From Candidatus Scalindua sp. (lineage in GTDB: Bacteria > Planctomycetota > Brocadiia > Brocadiales > Scalinduaceae), in the NCBI GenBank assembly GCA_030748215.1, contig JASMMK010000027.1:1-40402 (forward strand): 40,402 nucleotides of DNA, given 5' to 3'. Below are positions 20,027 to 29,182 of the stretch, piece by piece. The notes under the pieces are model-generated. The model saw only the letters and a program-made list of their open reading frames with translations. It was not told the origin of the DNA and made no database searches. Numbering within the stretch: the stretch's first letter is position 1; every line of letters begins with the position of its first letter. Made by a program: the position numbers and the translations under genes.

Positions 20027-20734
20027 TTATCCCATACTATTAGAGGTCTTATTCTTTCTCGTAATTACCTGCATGGAGAGAATTGAAAAAGTGCAGTATC
20101 CAAGGAAGAAGTAGAAACCAGGTTCAAACCTGGCATCCATATCCAACAATCCTCCCATATTGGAGGCGTTGGCTGCCATGAATGCAACAATAACGGCTAT
20201 TACGAGTACATCAGCCATTGACCACTTGCTTATCACACTGCTTATCAGGAATGCTGTCCTGCTATTCTGCGAGTTACGAAAACAGGCAGCCACCAACATC
20301 AGCAGGATTTTTGTAACCGGAATTACTATACTGAAGAGCATTACCAGAAAACCGACAAAACCGTTACCGGAGCGGAAAAGTTCTTTGACCGTCCCCGCTA
20401 TACTTCTTGTCTTGCTGTAGGCCTCAATTTCTCCTTCCAGCTTATCAAGCCCTAACATTCCGGTCATTATACCTATCGTCCGTTCGGCCTTACCTCTTTC
20501 GACTTCTTCTGATTTCGCGTTACTTCTCTTCATCGACTTTTCAACTATGGAATCGACAATGATGTCTATCCCCGTATCAGTCATCTCTTTTTTATCAATA
20601 GTCCCGGTCAGAGTAAGCATAGGCTGTGTAACTCCGGGGATCAGTAGAGCAAGGGAGATTATGGTAATAATTAAAACTGCAGTGAGTGTTGGAGTTTTCA
20701 TACTAAACAGTGCCTTTCGTAGAGCCAGGATCAA
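20027..20734 (-). CDS. PqiA-family (paraquat-inducible protein A-like) membrane protein
   Basis: The 235-residue protein has four hydrophobic segments (about 16-34, 126-149, 173-190 and 205-224). It carries the PqiA words KWSMADVLVIAVIVAF and PGFYFFLGYCTFSILSM. PqiA proteins sit in the inner membrane and work with MCE-type lipid-transfer proteins. The loop between spans 1 and 2 is unusually long and charged. The 20734 start is TTG with a weak AATAGG site, and an ATG at codon 12 is an alternative. A short 19-codon frame (from 20758) ends just before that ATG. No pqiB-like gene is adjacent. Confidence 0.78.
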   Translation of the reverse strand: MILALRKALFSMKTPTLTAVLIITIISLALLIPGVTQPMLTLTGTIDKKEMTDTGIDIIVDSIVEKSMKRSNAKSEEVERGKAERTIGIMTGMLGLDKLEGEIEAYSKTRSIAGTVKELFRSGNGFVGFLVMLFSIVIPVTKILLMLVAACFRNSQNSRTAFLISSVISKWSMADVLVIAVIVAFMAANASNMGGLLDMDARFEPGFYFFLGYCTFSILSMQVITRKNKTSNSMG

Positions 20735-20873
20735 ACCTATTCGGGTTGTCAGTCATTTCCATGTTGTATAAAATTTAACTATAATCACAAAACATATAAC
20801 CCAAAAGGATAATAGCGTCAAGGATTATAATTAAAGGGAGAGGAAAATTGGAATGTATCGGGAACAAGCCATC

Positions 20874-21212
20874 CTACCATTCTACCTTGGGGGCATCACC
20901 CCAGAGCAGTTCCAGGTCGTAGTAGCTTCGTATCTCTTTATCAAATATGTGAACTATAAAATCGCCGTAGTCGATAAGGACCCATTTTGCCTCGCGGTAT
21001 CCTTCCATTCCAAGTTTACTTATCGAAAGCTTCTTCATCTCTTTGTCCATGTCATCGGCGATGGCGTGAAGCTGACGTTCGTTAATTGCTGAACAGATTA
21101 CAAAATAGTCGGTTATAGCTGAAATCTTGTCGACATCAAGTATGACTATATCCTGTGCTTTTTTCTCATCAGCTATTTTTGCACATGTAATTGCGATCTC
21201 TTTTGAATCCAA
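20874..21212 (-). CDS. rsfS: Ribosome silencing factor RsfS (YbeB/iojap family)
   Basis: The 112-residue protein has the full iojap-family pattern: KKAQDIVILDVDKISAITDY, then SAINERQLHAIADD and YGDFIVHIFDKEIRSYYDLE. RsfS binds ribosomal protein uL14 on the 50S subunit and blocks joining with 30S in slow growth. The length is normal. It lies downstream of hppA, separated by a large hairpin (21253-21340). Confidence 0.95.
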   Translation of the reverse strand: MDSKEIAITCAKIADEKKAQDIVILDVDKISAITDYFVICSAINERQLHAIADDMDKEMKKLSISKLGMEGYREAKWVLIDYGDFIVHIFDKEIRSYYDLELLWGDAPKVEW

Positions 21213-21252
21213 TGTATTGAAAATTCCTATAGAAAAATTATTTTAAAAAAAA

Positions 21253-21340
21253 TCACCGCAGAGCCGCAAAGAGCGCAAAGAGAGTATAAAAACTTCATAC
21301 CATCAGAAAAAGCTTTGCGTCCTTTGCGGCTCTGCGGTGA
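21253..21340. repeat. Long inverted repeat (28-bp arms)
   Basis: The arms 21253-21280 and 21313-21340 match as reverse complements at 26 of 28 positions, beginning TCACCGCAGAGCCGCAAAG. The 32-base centre is AT-rich. The arm words (CTTTGCG, CTCTGCGGTGA) belong to a repeat type seen in many bacterial genomes. It lies between hppA and rsfS and could act as an RNA hairpin that ends or stabilises the hppA message. It has no T-run of its own. Confidence 0.8.
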
Positions 21341-21355
21341 ATAAAAGCCATACAT

Positions 21356-23728
21356 CTATTTAATCATAATATGTAACAGTTCTCCGATCTTCGGCGAGAA
21401 CTTTACAATAAGACCTGCAAAAACAACTGAAACAATTGACATCAACTTGATAAGAATGTTCAGCGCAGGGCCGGATGTATCCTTAAACGGATCTCCCACG
21501 GTATCACCAACAACGGCCGCTTTATGCGCATCAGAACCCTTACCTCCATGCTGTCCTGTTTCAATAAACTTTTTCGCATTGTCCCAGGCACCGCCGGCAT
21601 TTGCCATAAAGATAGCCAGGAGAAACCCTGTTGACAATCCACCTGCCAGCAGACCCATACTTCCGGGAACTCCTAAAATCAGGCCTACAACTATAGGAAT
21701 AAATATTGCCAGTAAAGACGGAAGCATCATTTCCTTCTGAGCACCCTTTGTACTAATGGCAACACATGACGCATAGTCAGGCTGACCGGTACCATCCAAT
21801 ATGCCGGTTATTTCCCTGAATTGTCTTCTCACCTCAGCTACCATCTGTGCCGCTGCTCTTCCAACGGCCTTCATAGTCAAAGCGCAGAAGACAAAAGAGA
21901 CCATAGAACCAATGAAAAATCCGATAAGAACTTTAGGGTTCATCAGCGTAACTTTGTAATAACTCATCAAGTCAGATATCTGCAGTGCTGTAGTATCTAC
22001 CATACGGCCGGCTACTTCCACAGCATGGACACCCGTTCTTTCCAGACCTATCTTAACCTCTTCAACAAATACAGCAAGTAGTGCCATAGCTGTTAAGGCA
22101 GCAGAACCGATTGCAAAACCTTTACCAGTCGCTGCTGTTGTATTTCCAAGAGAGTCAAGAGCATCAGTTCTCTCCCTGACTATTGGTTCCTGCTCACTCA
22201 TCTCAGCATTACCGCCGGCATTATCAGCAATCGGGCCATAAGCATCAGTGGCAAGTGTTATTCCGAGTGTTGACAACATACCCACAGCAGCAACAGCAAT
22301 ACCGTAAAGTCCCATAGAGGTACTTGAAAATCCACCGGCAAACATAAAGCTCAACATAATAGCAACAGCAATGGTAGTTACAGGAATTATGGTGGACATC
22401 ATACCTGTAGCAATACCGTCTATAATCAGTGTAGCAGAACCTGTTTCTGCCTGGTCGGCAATGCCTTTTGTCGGGCCATGATCGGCTGAGGTAAAGTATT
22501 CTGTACCTTTACCAATAATAATCCCGGCGATCAAACCGGTAACAATTGAACCCCAAATCCCAAAATGTCCGGGAAGAAGATACTTAATGATTACCGCAGA
22601 AGCTATCACAATCAAAATCGAGCTCAGGTTTACTCCCTTTGACAGAGACTTGAGAAGGTCCTTCTGAGATGCGCCCTCTTTTGTTTTGATAACTTTGATA
22701 CCAATAATGGAAAGAATAGTTCCAATACCAGCAATACACATAGGTAATATAAGTCCTGCAACTCCCAGTCCACAGGCAACACCCAGTGCCGCACTTGCAA
22801 GTATTGAAGAGTAGTAAGATTCATACAGATCAGCTCCCATCCCGGCTACATCACCAACGTTATCACCAACATTGTCAGCGATAGTTGCGGGATTTCTAGG
22901 ATCATCTTCAGGAATACCGGTTTCAACCTTTCCTACCAGGTCAGCACCAACATCGGCAGCCTTTGTGAAGATACCACCTCCAACTCTCGCAAAGAGCGCC
23001 TGAAAACTTGCACCCATACCAAAACATGGAAGTATTACTGCCATTTCAGTAAGAGAAACATCTGTATATTTTCGTAGAAAAAAGAACCAGACAGATACAT
23101 CTAAAAGAGCCAGTCCAACAACAATCAAACCCATCACCGCACCACTTCTGAAAGCGATCTTCAATCCCTGGTCCAGCGATTTCTTTGCCCCTTCAGTTGT
23201 CCTCGCACTCGCGTTCGTTGCCATCTTCATTCCCAGGTATCCGGCAAGCCCGGAGAGGAATCCACTTGTAAGAAAGGCAAACGGCACGAAACCTGATTGT
23301 ATCTTTAACCCGAAGGATAGTATCGCAAGAGCGATAAACACAAATATGAAAAAGATAGCTACAACCTTGTATTGCTGTTTTAAATATGCGTAAGCACCCT
23401 CCCGAACATGCCCCGCGATTTCTACCATCTTTTTGTCACCCTCGGGAAAACCCATCACTTCTTTGTAGAATTTACGACAATACATCAAAGCGAAAACTGC
23501 ACCAAGTGGTGCAAGCCACCAGAGTCTTGGTATTGATTTGTCGTGATATGATGCTGCTCTCTCCGCTTTTTTAGCCGCTACTGAGTCAGCACTGGTTTTT
23601 TCAAGCTGAGCTCTATCCGCATGAGCACTCGATGTTACAAATATTGCACCCTGCGAAATAAACATTGTAATAATAAATAATAAGATTACTTTACTCAGTA
23701 ACCTATGCTGGAAAAATTCTTTTACCAT
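21356..23728 (-). CDS. hppA: Membrane-bound ion-translocating pyrophosphatase, K+-dependent type
   Basis: The 790-residue protein has every M-PPase core motif: DVGADLVGKVETGIPEDD and NVGDNVGDVAGMGADLYES in the substrate site, and near the end GDTVGDPFKDTSGPALN. It couples PPi hydrolysis to H+ or Na+ pumping. GNTTAATGKG (528-537) has A532 and G535 at the positions known as A460/G463, so I assign the K+-dependent class. H+ versus Na+ pumping cannot be decided by eye. About 65 extra N-terminal residues include a hydrophobic stretch ending SSAHA, like a cleavable signal peptide. In anammox bacteria the enzyme may serve the anammoxosome membrane; this is inference. Confidence 0.96.
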   Translation of the reverse strand: MVKEFFQHRLLSKVILLFIITMFISQGAIFVTSSAHADRAQLEKTSADSVAAKKAERAASYHDKSIPRLWWLAPLGAVFALMYCRKFYKEVMGFPEGDKKMVEIAGHVREGAYAYLKQQYKVVAIFFIFVFIALAILSFGLKIQSGFVPFAFLTSGFLSGLAGYLGMKMATNASARTTEGAKKSLDQGLKIAFRSGAVMGLIVVGLALLDVSVWFFFLRKYTDVSLTEMAVILPCFGMGASFQALFARVGGGIFTKAADVGADLVGKVETGIPEDDPRNPATIADNVGDNVGDVAGMGADLYESYYSSILASAALGVACGLGVAGLILPMCIAGIGTILSIIGIKVIKTKEGASQKDLLKSLSKGVNLSSILIVIASAVIIKYLLPGHFGIWGSIVTGLIAGIIIGKGTEYFTSADHGPTKGIADQAETGSATLIIDGIATGMMSTIIPVTTIAVAIMLSFMFAGGFSSTSMGLYGIAVAAVGMLSTLGITLATDAYGPIADNAGGNAEMSEQEPIVRERTDALDSLGNTTAATGKGFAIGSAALTAMALLAVFVEEVKIGLERTGVHAVEVAGRMVDTTALQISDLMSYYKVTLMNPKVLIGFFIGSMVSFVFCALTMKAVGRAAAQMVAEVRRQFREITGILDGTGQPDYASCVAISTKGAQKEMMLPSLLAIFIPIVVGLILGVPGSMGLLAGGLSTGFLLAIFMANAGGAWDNAKKFIETGQHGGKGSDAHKAAVVGDTVGDPFKDTSGPALNILIKLMSIVSVVFAGLIVKFSPKIGELLHIMIK

Positions 23729-23733
23729 TTAAT

Positions 23734-24561
23734 TCACCTTTCTGAACTTTCTTGTTCAAGTTCTAACATCTTCTCATTAATCTTCTCTAAAAAACTCCCG
23801 GCTATTCCACCGGGATCGTCTGGATGCCTCTCCAGATAAGCATTCCATTCATTAATTGATTCAGTTGCATACTCGCAGGCTTCTTTCCGTTTACCATCTT
23901 TTTCAGCCTGTATAGATGCATGCCAAAGAATGTGGCAAACAGTTCGCTCAATTACAATTCTTTTACGAAGCAACGAATTGTAATTTAAAGACTTTTTTAC
24001 CCAGTAAAGCGACTGCCGGTAACTATTCTTGCCTGTCTCATCTTCAAGATGTTCTCTGTAGTAATCGGCATATTTAAAACTTTTTGAATCGAACTTGTGA
24101 AAGTATATATAACCAATCTCAAAGAGTAAATCACCATTTGTTGGATTCCTTACAGCACCTTTTTCCGCGAAGTCCAATCCGGCCTTTACCCATCTCCATT
24201 TATTCTCGGGAGAGTCCCACTCAAAAGCTATGTTGTAGCACATATTCCACGCCTGGAATATCCATACAGCCGGAAAATGCGGCTGCAATTTTGCTATCAT
24301 ATTATTTATGGCGAGCAACTCATAAAACTTTTTCTCTTCATGCCTGGCGATACCCCGAATCCACAGCAAATCGACCAGAACACCCCTGAAACTACCAAGA
24401 AGTACATTTGGAACAACCTCTAACGGGTCAAGGTTCGTATAGTTTGAATCAGGCCCCCTCCTTAAATAATCAATTTTGTATTGTAAAAAGAACAGTCCTG
24501 AGAGTACAAATATTATTATTAACGGTATTAGTGCAAATTTTGGCAATGAGTACTTTTTCAT
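23734..24561 (-). CDS. Membrane-anchored helical-repeat (TPR-like) protein
   Basis: The 275-residue protein has one N-terminal membrane span (about residues 9-27), then a conserved-looking segment with GSFRGVLVDLLWIRGI. Aromatic helix pairs follow (FPAVWIFQAWNMCYNIAFEW, NPTNGDLLFEIGYIYFHKF) that resemble tetratricopeptide repeats. It probably faces the outside of the membrane as a protein-binding scaffold. It lies five bases before hppA and 10 bases after the ABC permease remnant, all on one strand. ABC exporters and such TPR proteins are often neighbours in planctomycetes, to my recollection. Confidence 0.6.
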   Translation of the reverse strand: MKKYSLPKFALIPLIIIFVLSGLFFLQYKIDYLRRGPDSNYTNLDPLEVVPNVLLGSFRGVLVDLLWIRGIARHEEKKFYELLAINNMIAKLQPHFPAVWIFQAWNMCYNIAFEWDSPENKWRWVKAGLDFAEKGAVRNPTNGDLLFEIGYIYFHKFDSKSFKYADYYREHLEDETGKNSYRQSLYWVKKSLNYNSLLRKRIVIERTVCHILWHASIQAEKDGKRKEACEYATESINEWNAYLERHPDDPGGIAGSFLEKINEKMLELEQESSER

Positions 24562-24571
24562 ACCAAATTCT

Positions 24572-25857
24572 TCAAGCTATCTCTTTTCTCTTAAAAACTA
24601 GAAACGATATGGGCAAACATACTAAAGCATACAAAACCGCATAACCAAAGCTCATAAATATCCTTTTACATGGAATATTTATACCATCAACAAAGTATTT
24701 TCCAACACTGAAATATCTAAAATCAGGCAAGATATAACTTAATAATAGTATAGGTTTTTTTATAATATTATTAAGGTACACCAGGTAAACATTGGATTCC
24801 CGCATTACCCCGGATATTGCATGCTCATGTTCGCGCGTTTCAATAACATTGATAACTGTTGATAAGTCACGCATAAAGTCGGTTATATTACCACAAAAGA
24901 AAACAAATAAACAGAAGAGAATATTAACAGGAAGAGAAAGAAAAGTAGATCCTAATACTGCAATTACCACTATTAAAAGGAATTGAGTAGATATTATTGT
25001 CAATCCTTTCAGGTAATTGCACCCGAAATCTTTTCCCCCCAGAAAATCCTTAAGCTATCTGCGCGTATTCCTAAGAAATCACCAGAATTCTCTGGTGATA
25101 TGACTAGCGTCAATTCTTCACTTCCATCCAGCGATTTACCATTAAGCCTCAACAAAAGAGGCTTATTCTGCGATACCTCTATTGATTCGGTCAGCACTCT
25201 CGCTGAATATGGATTAATAACCTTAATTTTTACCGAAATTTTCCCGGTTGACCTTTTTTTGCCTTCTATAAGAAAATTGGCCTCAATCTCCAGGTCATCT
25301 TTTCTATCTTTAGACGATAATCCTCTAAATTTCCATACCGAGACACATTTTCCTCCTTCTATCCAGGAAACATTCCCAATCTTTCTTGCCGAATCCCCCG
25401 TTATCTGTAAATCAACAGGATCAAATTGTTCCCTGGCCAGTAGCCCGCGGCTATCTCGAGAGCTCTGTTTCAAGGCAGTATATCTGATCAACGCATAGCT
25501 TACACTGCCCATTATCAGCAGCAATACCCCGATTATGTATACAAAACCAATAATTTTCCCAAAAATAATATTGGCTCGCTGAACGGGTTTCACAGTTATC
25601 GTACAAAGAACCTTATTATCTATGTCAGTCGGAATAGACAAAGCGGAGAGCAGGATCGCCGCCAATGTACCAAAAAAGGTAATGGAACGGAAGCACATCG
25701 ACTCAACGATTTTTATTTTTTCTCTTCCATCACCAACAACCGGCATGAAAGCGGAACAGCAGATCGTAATTACACCAAGAGTAATAAGGACAAACAATAT
25801 CTTGTTTCTTACTGCTTCCTTAAACGTCTGTTTTGCTATTACCAGTATTTGCTGCAT
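24572..25857 (-). pseudogene. ABC-2 type permease, frameshifted
   Basis: Two frames make one permease. 25857-25009 encodes MQQILVIAKQTFKEAVRNKI, further spans and a large extracytoplasmic beta-type domain, then stops. 25003-24572 continues in the -1 frame with TIISTQFLLIVVIAVLGSTF and the remaining spans. Reading the second frame upstream gives FLGGKDFGCNYLKGLTII, a natural join, so one base is missing near the T4/G6 runs at about 25035-25046. The paired ATPase (25820-26660) is also broken, which favours true decay over a sequencing error. It would have been the membrane half of an exporter. Confidence 0.8.
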
Positions 25858-26660
25858 AGATTTTCAAGAACAAGTCTTCAAGCGTTCCGGAAAAATTTTT
25901 GATTGATACAACTTCGCCCTGTTTTTCCTGTATAAATCTCTCAACTTCCATTAGAGTCTCTTTTGAGAGGTTGCGAACCAGCAGTTCAACAATATCTTCA
26001 TTAGCAAGTAATTCGTCAATTGTACCTGATATCTGGAGTTCACCTTTATCGATTATTGCAACTCTATCACAGATATCCTGTACATCTGACAAAAGATGTG
26101 AACACAAAAGAACAGTTTTTCCCTGGGATTTTAACTCAAGGATCAAGTCCGCTGGTTGGTTCGTCAAGAATAATTAAGTCAGGATCATTTATCAGTGCCT
26201 GTGCAATGCCAATTCTCCGTAACATTCCTTTGGAATATTGTTTAAGATGCCTTTTTCTTGCGGATTCCAGCCCTACTCGCTTTAAGAGCCTGTTTGCCCT
26301 TAACTTCCTCTCTTTTCCCGGTATCCCAAATAATTGGCCATAAAAGTCTAGTATTTCATCTGCATTGAGAAACCGGTAAAAGCAGGACTCCTCCGGCAGA
26401 AAACCGATTCTGCTCTTTACAGCCACATCATCTGTTGCTTTTCCTAAAACATATGCCCTGCCTTCAGTTGGAAAGAGCAATCCCAGGAGAAGTTTTAACG
26501 TGGTTGTTTTGCCGGAACCATTTGGGCCAAGCAGGCCAAAGATTTCACCTTTCCGAATGACTATATTAAGTTTGTTAAGAGCTAATACCTTTTTGCGCCC
26601 AAAAAAGCTTCTATACGCCTTTGTCAAATCCTCCGTTTTTATGGCAATATCGTCACTCAA
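25820..26660 (-). pseudogene. ABC transporter ATPase, internal deletion and frameshift
   Basis: The first frame has Walker [16 protein letters not shown], signature [15 protein letters not shown] and Walker [14 protein letters not shown], then stops at once (26138-26136). The rest of the domain follows in another frame ([20 protein letters not shown], with the switch histidine) and ends at 25820. About eight residues normally present between SGLDP and the next helix are missing. The junction sequence GGACTTGATCC reads both as the end of SGLDP and as the start of DLIL, so a deletion between two such repeats explains it. The start is uncertain; TTG 26660 is most likely. The end overlaps the permease start by 38 bases. 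Confidence 0.82.
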
Positions 26661-26986
26661 TTTCCAGGCCCTTCCTGGTAATAAAACAGTTGTCTGCAGC
26701 AAATAACATTATTAATACAAAGAACACTCTCTTTTTTCGCTAAGTCTATAAAAATACACAATTTAGCACAAAAGTCAAGCGAAATATCACTGTATAATTG
26801 AAGGTGCCAGACGTATTAACTCAAAACGGATAAAACAATCGTAAACACTTGCTACTTAGGCACTAAGGCACTAATCACATGGGTTTTCAGCATGGACGCC
26901 TTTGTATGCACACAATTACTAAAACCCGGAGGACGGGAACTGTCTTCGCCAAATTATTGTATATAAGGGCAAGGAGGGATTAAACA
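26661..26986. other. Intergenic region between ABC ATPase remnant and zinc-ribbon gene
   Basis: This divergent gap should hold promoters for both neighbours. On the plus strand TTGTATATAAGG near 26955 is a possible -10 region about 20 bases before the ribosome site of the next gene, without a clear -35. GGCACTAAGGCACTAA near 26859-26874 is a short tandem repeat. Nothing else is recognised. Confidence 0.45.
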
Positions 26987-27259
26987 ATGAAGAGAGTTTC
27001 CAACTACTCAAAACCAAATAGGGAAAAAATGAAAATAAATGACACAAGCAAAGAAGCCAGCACTAAAGTGATCAGTTTGAAACAAAAGAGGGTTTGTTTA
27101 AAATGCGGGGAAAAGTTTCCAAGCAAAGGTCCTTATAACCGCGTATGTGATAAGTGTAGTTCAATGAACGAAAGAGTTGCAAACAGTACATACGCTGTAA
27201 GGGAGAGTCCTTCTCCTGAGTCGAGTGCTGCGGAAAAGCGATTTTATGGGTTTAACTGA
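26987..27259 (+). CDS. Small zinc-ribbon protein
   Basis: The 90-residue protein has a treble or ribbon-type zinc site, C37 and C40 (RVCLKCGEKF) with C54 and C57 (RVCDKC), spaced by 13 residues. The flanks are basic and disordered and there is no membrane segment. The ATG has a strong AGGAGGG ribosome site. Similar small CxxC...NRxCxxC proteins occur widely in bacteria with unknown roles. RNA or DNA binding is plausible but unproven. A large hairpin with a T-run follows (27298-27406). Confidence 0.7.
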   Translation: MKRVSNYSKPNREKMKINDTSKEASTKVISLKQKRVCLKCGEKFPSKGPYNRVCDKCSSMNERVANSTYAVRESPSPESSAAEKRFYGFN

Positions 27260-27297
27260 CTGTTAGCTTTTCGAATGTTTGACAAATACCAACCCGG

Positions 27298-27406
27298 CAG
27301 GTTGTTCGAGGGTAGATGAGTATGAAAAACTATGTATATCTATTAACCCCCTTTCTTTTCTTAATAGGTTAGTTTGAAATCTACCCTCCCGGGCAGCCTG
27401 TTTTTT
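27298..27406 (+). terminator. Long-range stem with T-run; terminator or structured RNA
   Basis: CAGGTTGTTCGAGGGTAGAT (27298-27317) pairs with ATCTACCCTCCCGGGCAGCCTG (27379-27400), with 10 exact bases at the inner end and few mismatches outside. A T6 run follows directly (27401-27406). The loop is 61 bases, far longer than in an ordinary terminator, and contains its own C-rich and AT-rich parts. It could end the zinc-ribbon transcript or be a small RNA with its own terminator. Confidence 0.5.
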
Positions 27407-27486
27407 CTTATCCATTCTTGACTTTTTGTACACTCTCCACCGAAACAGACAAAAGCCAAACCGTCGAGTTTCTCAACCTTCGTTTA

Positions 27487-27885
27487 TTAAATAATCTTGT
27501 TACTTACAAGGTCCCTGTTTTTCGAGTCATCCTTCACGCTACTGAAGCAAAGCAGGTAAGATACTTCATTGCCTATATTTTCTATGGCATGTGTAACATC
27601 TGGAGGAATAACAAACAATAATTTCTCATTATTCTCTAATATTCTCTCCTCTTTCTCTTTTGTATTATTATCTTCAACCAGCACCCTGCAAGTGCTTCCT
27701 ATGATAAGAATATTTTCAGTCTTGTTAACATGATAATGGTTTCCCCTTATCGCTCCCGGCTTCACACTCACCATATGAATATCACTTATTATACCGTTTT
27801 CTATGTCATCATCCGAAATCGGTTTTATGCACCAACCACGATCATCCTGATAAAACTCAATCTCCTTAACCTGAATAATCCCCAT
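27487..27885 (-). CDS. Cupin-fold protein (sugar isomerase/WbtG-WxcM-like)
   Basis: From the ATG at 27885, which has a GGGAGAGA ribosome site eight bases upstream, the protein has 132 residues. It is a single cupin barrel with the first motif GNHYHVNKTE (H50, H52, E57) and a second-motif histidine in IPPDVTHAIEN (H99), enough to bind one metal ion. Sequence flavour is that of the WxcM/FdtA-like cupins that act on nucleotide sugars, but the neighbours give no sugar context. It lies 27 bases after dinB and may be the last gene of the lexA transcript. Confidence 0.75.
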   Translation of the reverse strand: MGIIQVKEIEFYQDDRGWCIKPISDDDIENGIISDIHMVSVKPGAIRGNHYHVNKTENILIIGSTCRVLVEDNNTKEKEERILENNEKLLFVIPPDVTHAIENIGNEVSYLLCFSSVKDDSKNRDLVSNKII

Positions 27886-27912
27886 AAACAATCTCTCCCT
27901 TTTAGCCAACTA

Positions 27913-29136
27913 TTAATAGTTCACATTCCTGATACCTGCAGGTCTCCATGCGGGAGCGATAACCCCCTTATGTGAATACCTGTCAAGAAGCCTTGCCTGT
28001 GTTATACTGAACTCACCGTATCTGTCATTTATCTTATCCATAGCCTTCAAGACAGATATTCTATCCCTGTCCTTCTTGAAAAGGGGTATCTGACAGTAAT
28101 TCGTTACCAGGTTTGAAACACTTATACCCAGTAATCGTACCGTATATTTAAGCCTTATCATTTTTACTATATCTAGTGCGACAAGGTATATGTCAAATCC
28201 ATCATTCATATATCCTTTGACGGTGCATCTTTTTGTAAAGGTTTGAAAATTAGAATACCTCAATGTCATGGCTACTGTCCTGCCGAAATAGTGTCCACGG
28301 CGCAATCGCCTCCCCACCATTTCCGAAAGCTGCAACAGGTATCTTTCCATCTCTTCACCGTTACTTACATTCCTCTCAAGAGTCATACTATGGCCGACCG
28401 ATTTTGCATTCGGAGTATCCTCAATAGGGACCACAGGGTTTTCATCTATTCCCAGGCCCATCTGATGAAGCTTGTTACCAATAACACCAAATTTATTTAT
28501 CAACTCTTTTACCGGAAATCTCCCCAACTCCCCACACGTCTTGACACCCATCGCTTCAAGGTATCTCTCCAGTCGTGACCCTATTCCACAGAGCTCACCC
28601 ACCGGCAGTTCTTCAAGAATTTCAGAAACAGCCCCGGGATGTATTATCGTAAATCCATCTGGTTTCTGCATATTACTGGCCAGTTTTGCCAGCAACTTGT
28701 TAGGACCGACACCGATGGAGCAGGTAAGCCCGAAACCCTTCAGAATTTTCCTCTTAATCCGCATGGCAATATCTTCCGGTTTACCAAAAAGAGAGAGGGA
28801 TCCAGTTATATCGAGAAATGCCTCGTCAACTGAATATACCTCCACCAACGGTGTATAGTCCCCGTAGAGTTTGACAAGGCGTGTGCATGTATCTGTATAC
28901 TTTTTATTATTACCTGCAACAAATATTATCTCAGGACAGAGTATCTTTGCCTCCGGCACTGTCATACCAACCTTAACACCATAAGCCCTGGCCTCATATG
29001 AAGAAGTGGTAATGATAGTCCTTTGTTGTGCACCAATAACAGCAACAGGCTTACCCCTTAGTGATGGTTTAGACTGCTGCTCCACAGAGGCAAAAAAGGC
29101 ATTCATGTCTACGTGCATTATTGTTCTGTTATCCAT
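27913..29136 (-). CDS. dinB: DNA polymerase IV (Y-family translesion polymerase)
   Basis: The 407-residue protein has the Y-family palm residues D10 (HVDMNAFFASVEQ), D104 and E105 (YSVDEAFLDITG). SIGVGPNKLLAKLAS, the little-finger domain and a beta-clamp binding motif QIPLF near residue 353 complete it. It copies past damaged DNA with low fidelity. It lies behind lexA and a small orf on the same strand, so damage control through LexA is likely. Length and motifs look complete. Confidence 0.96.
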   Translation of the reverse strand: MDNRTIMHVDMNAFFASVEQQSKPSLRGKPVAVIGAQQRTIITTSSYEARAYGVKVGMTVPEAKILCPEIIFVAGNNKKYTDTCTRLVKLYGDYTPLVEVYSVDEAFLDITGSLSLFGKPEDIAMRIKRKILKGFGLTCSIGVGPNKLLAKLASNMQKPDGFTIIHPGAVSEILEELPVGELCGIGSRLERYLEAMGVKTCGELGRFPVKELINKFGVIGNKLHQMGLGIDENPVVPIEDTPNAKSVGHSMTLERNVSNGEEMERYLLQLSEMVGRRLRRGHYFGRTVAMTLRYSNFQTFTKRCTVKGYMNDGFDIYLVALDIVKMIRLKYTVRLLGISVSNLVTNYCQIPLFKKDRDRISVLKAMDKINDRYGEFSITQARLLDRYSHKGVIAPAWRPAGIRNVNY

Positions 29137-29182
29137 AACTTTAGTTCACTTTAAACTTTAGGCACTTTTAACTTGATTGTAA

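Noticed and set aside
24983-25498. 171-residue plus-strand frame, and the similar 176-residue frame at 36662-37192
   Set aside because: Both are antisense to clear protein families (ABC permease, lipoprotein) and have low-complexity compositions without a ribosome site.
26136-26167. Programmed frameshift joining the two parts of the ABC ATPase
   Set aside because: About eight conserved residues are missing at the joint, so simple frameshifting would not rebuild the domain; deletion between direct repeats explains it better.
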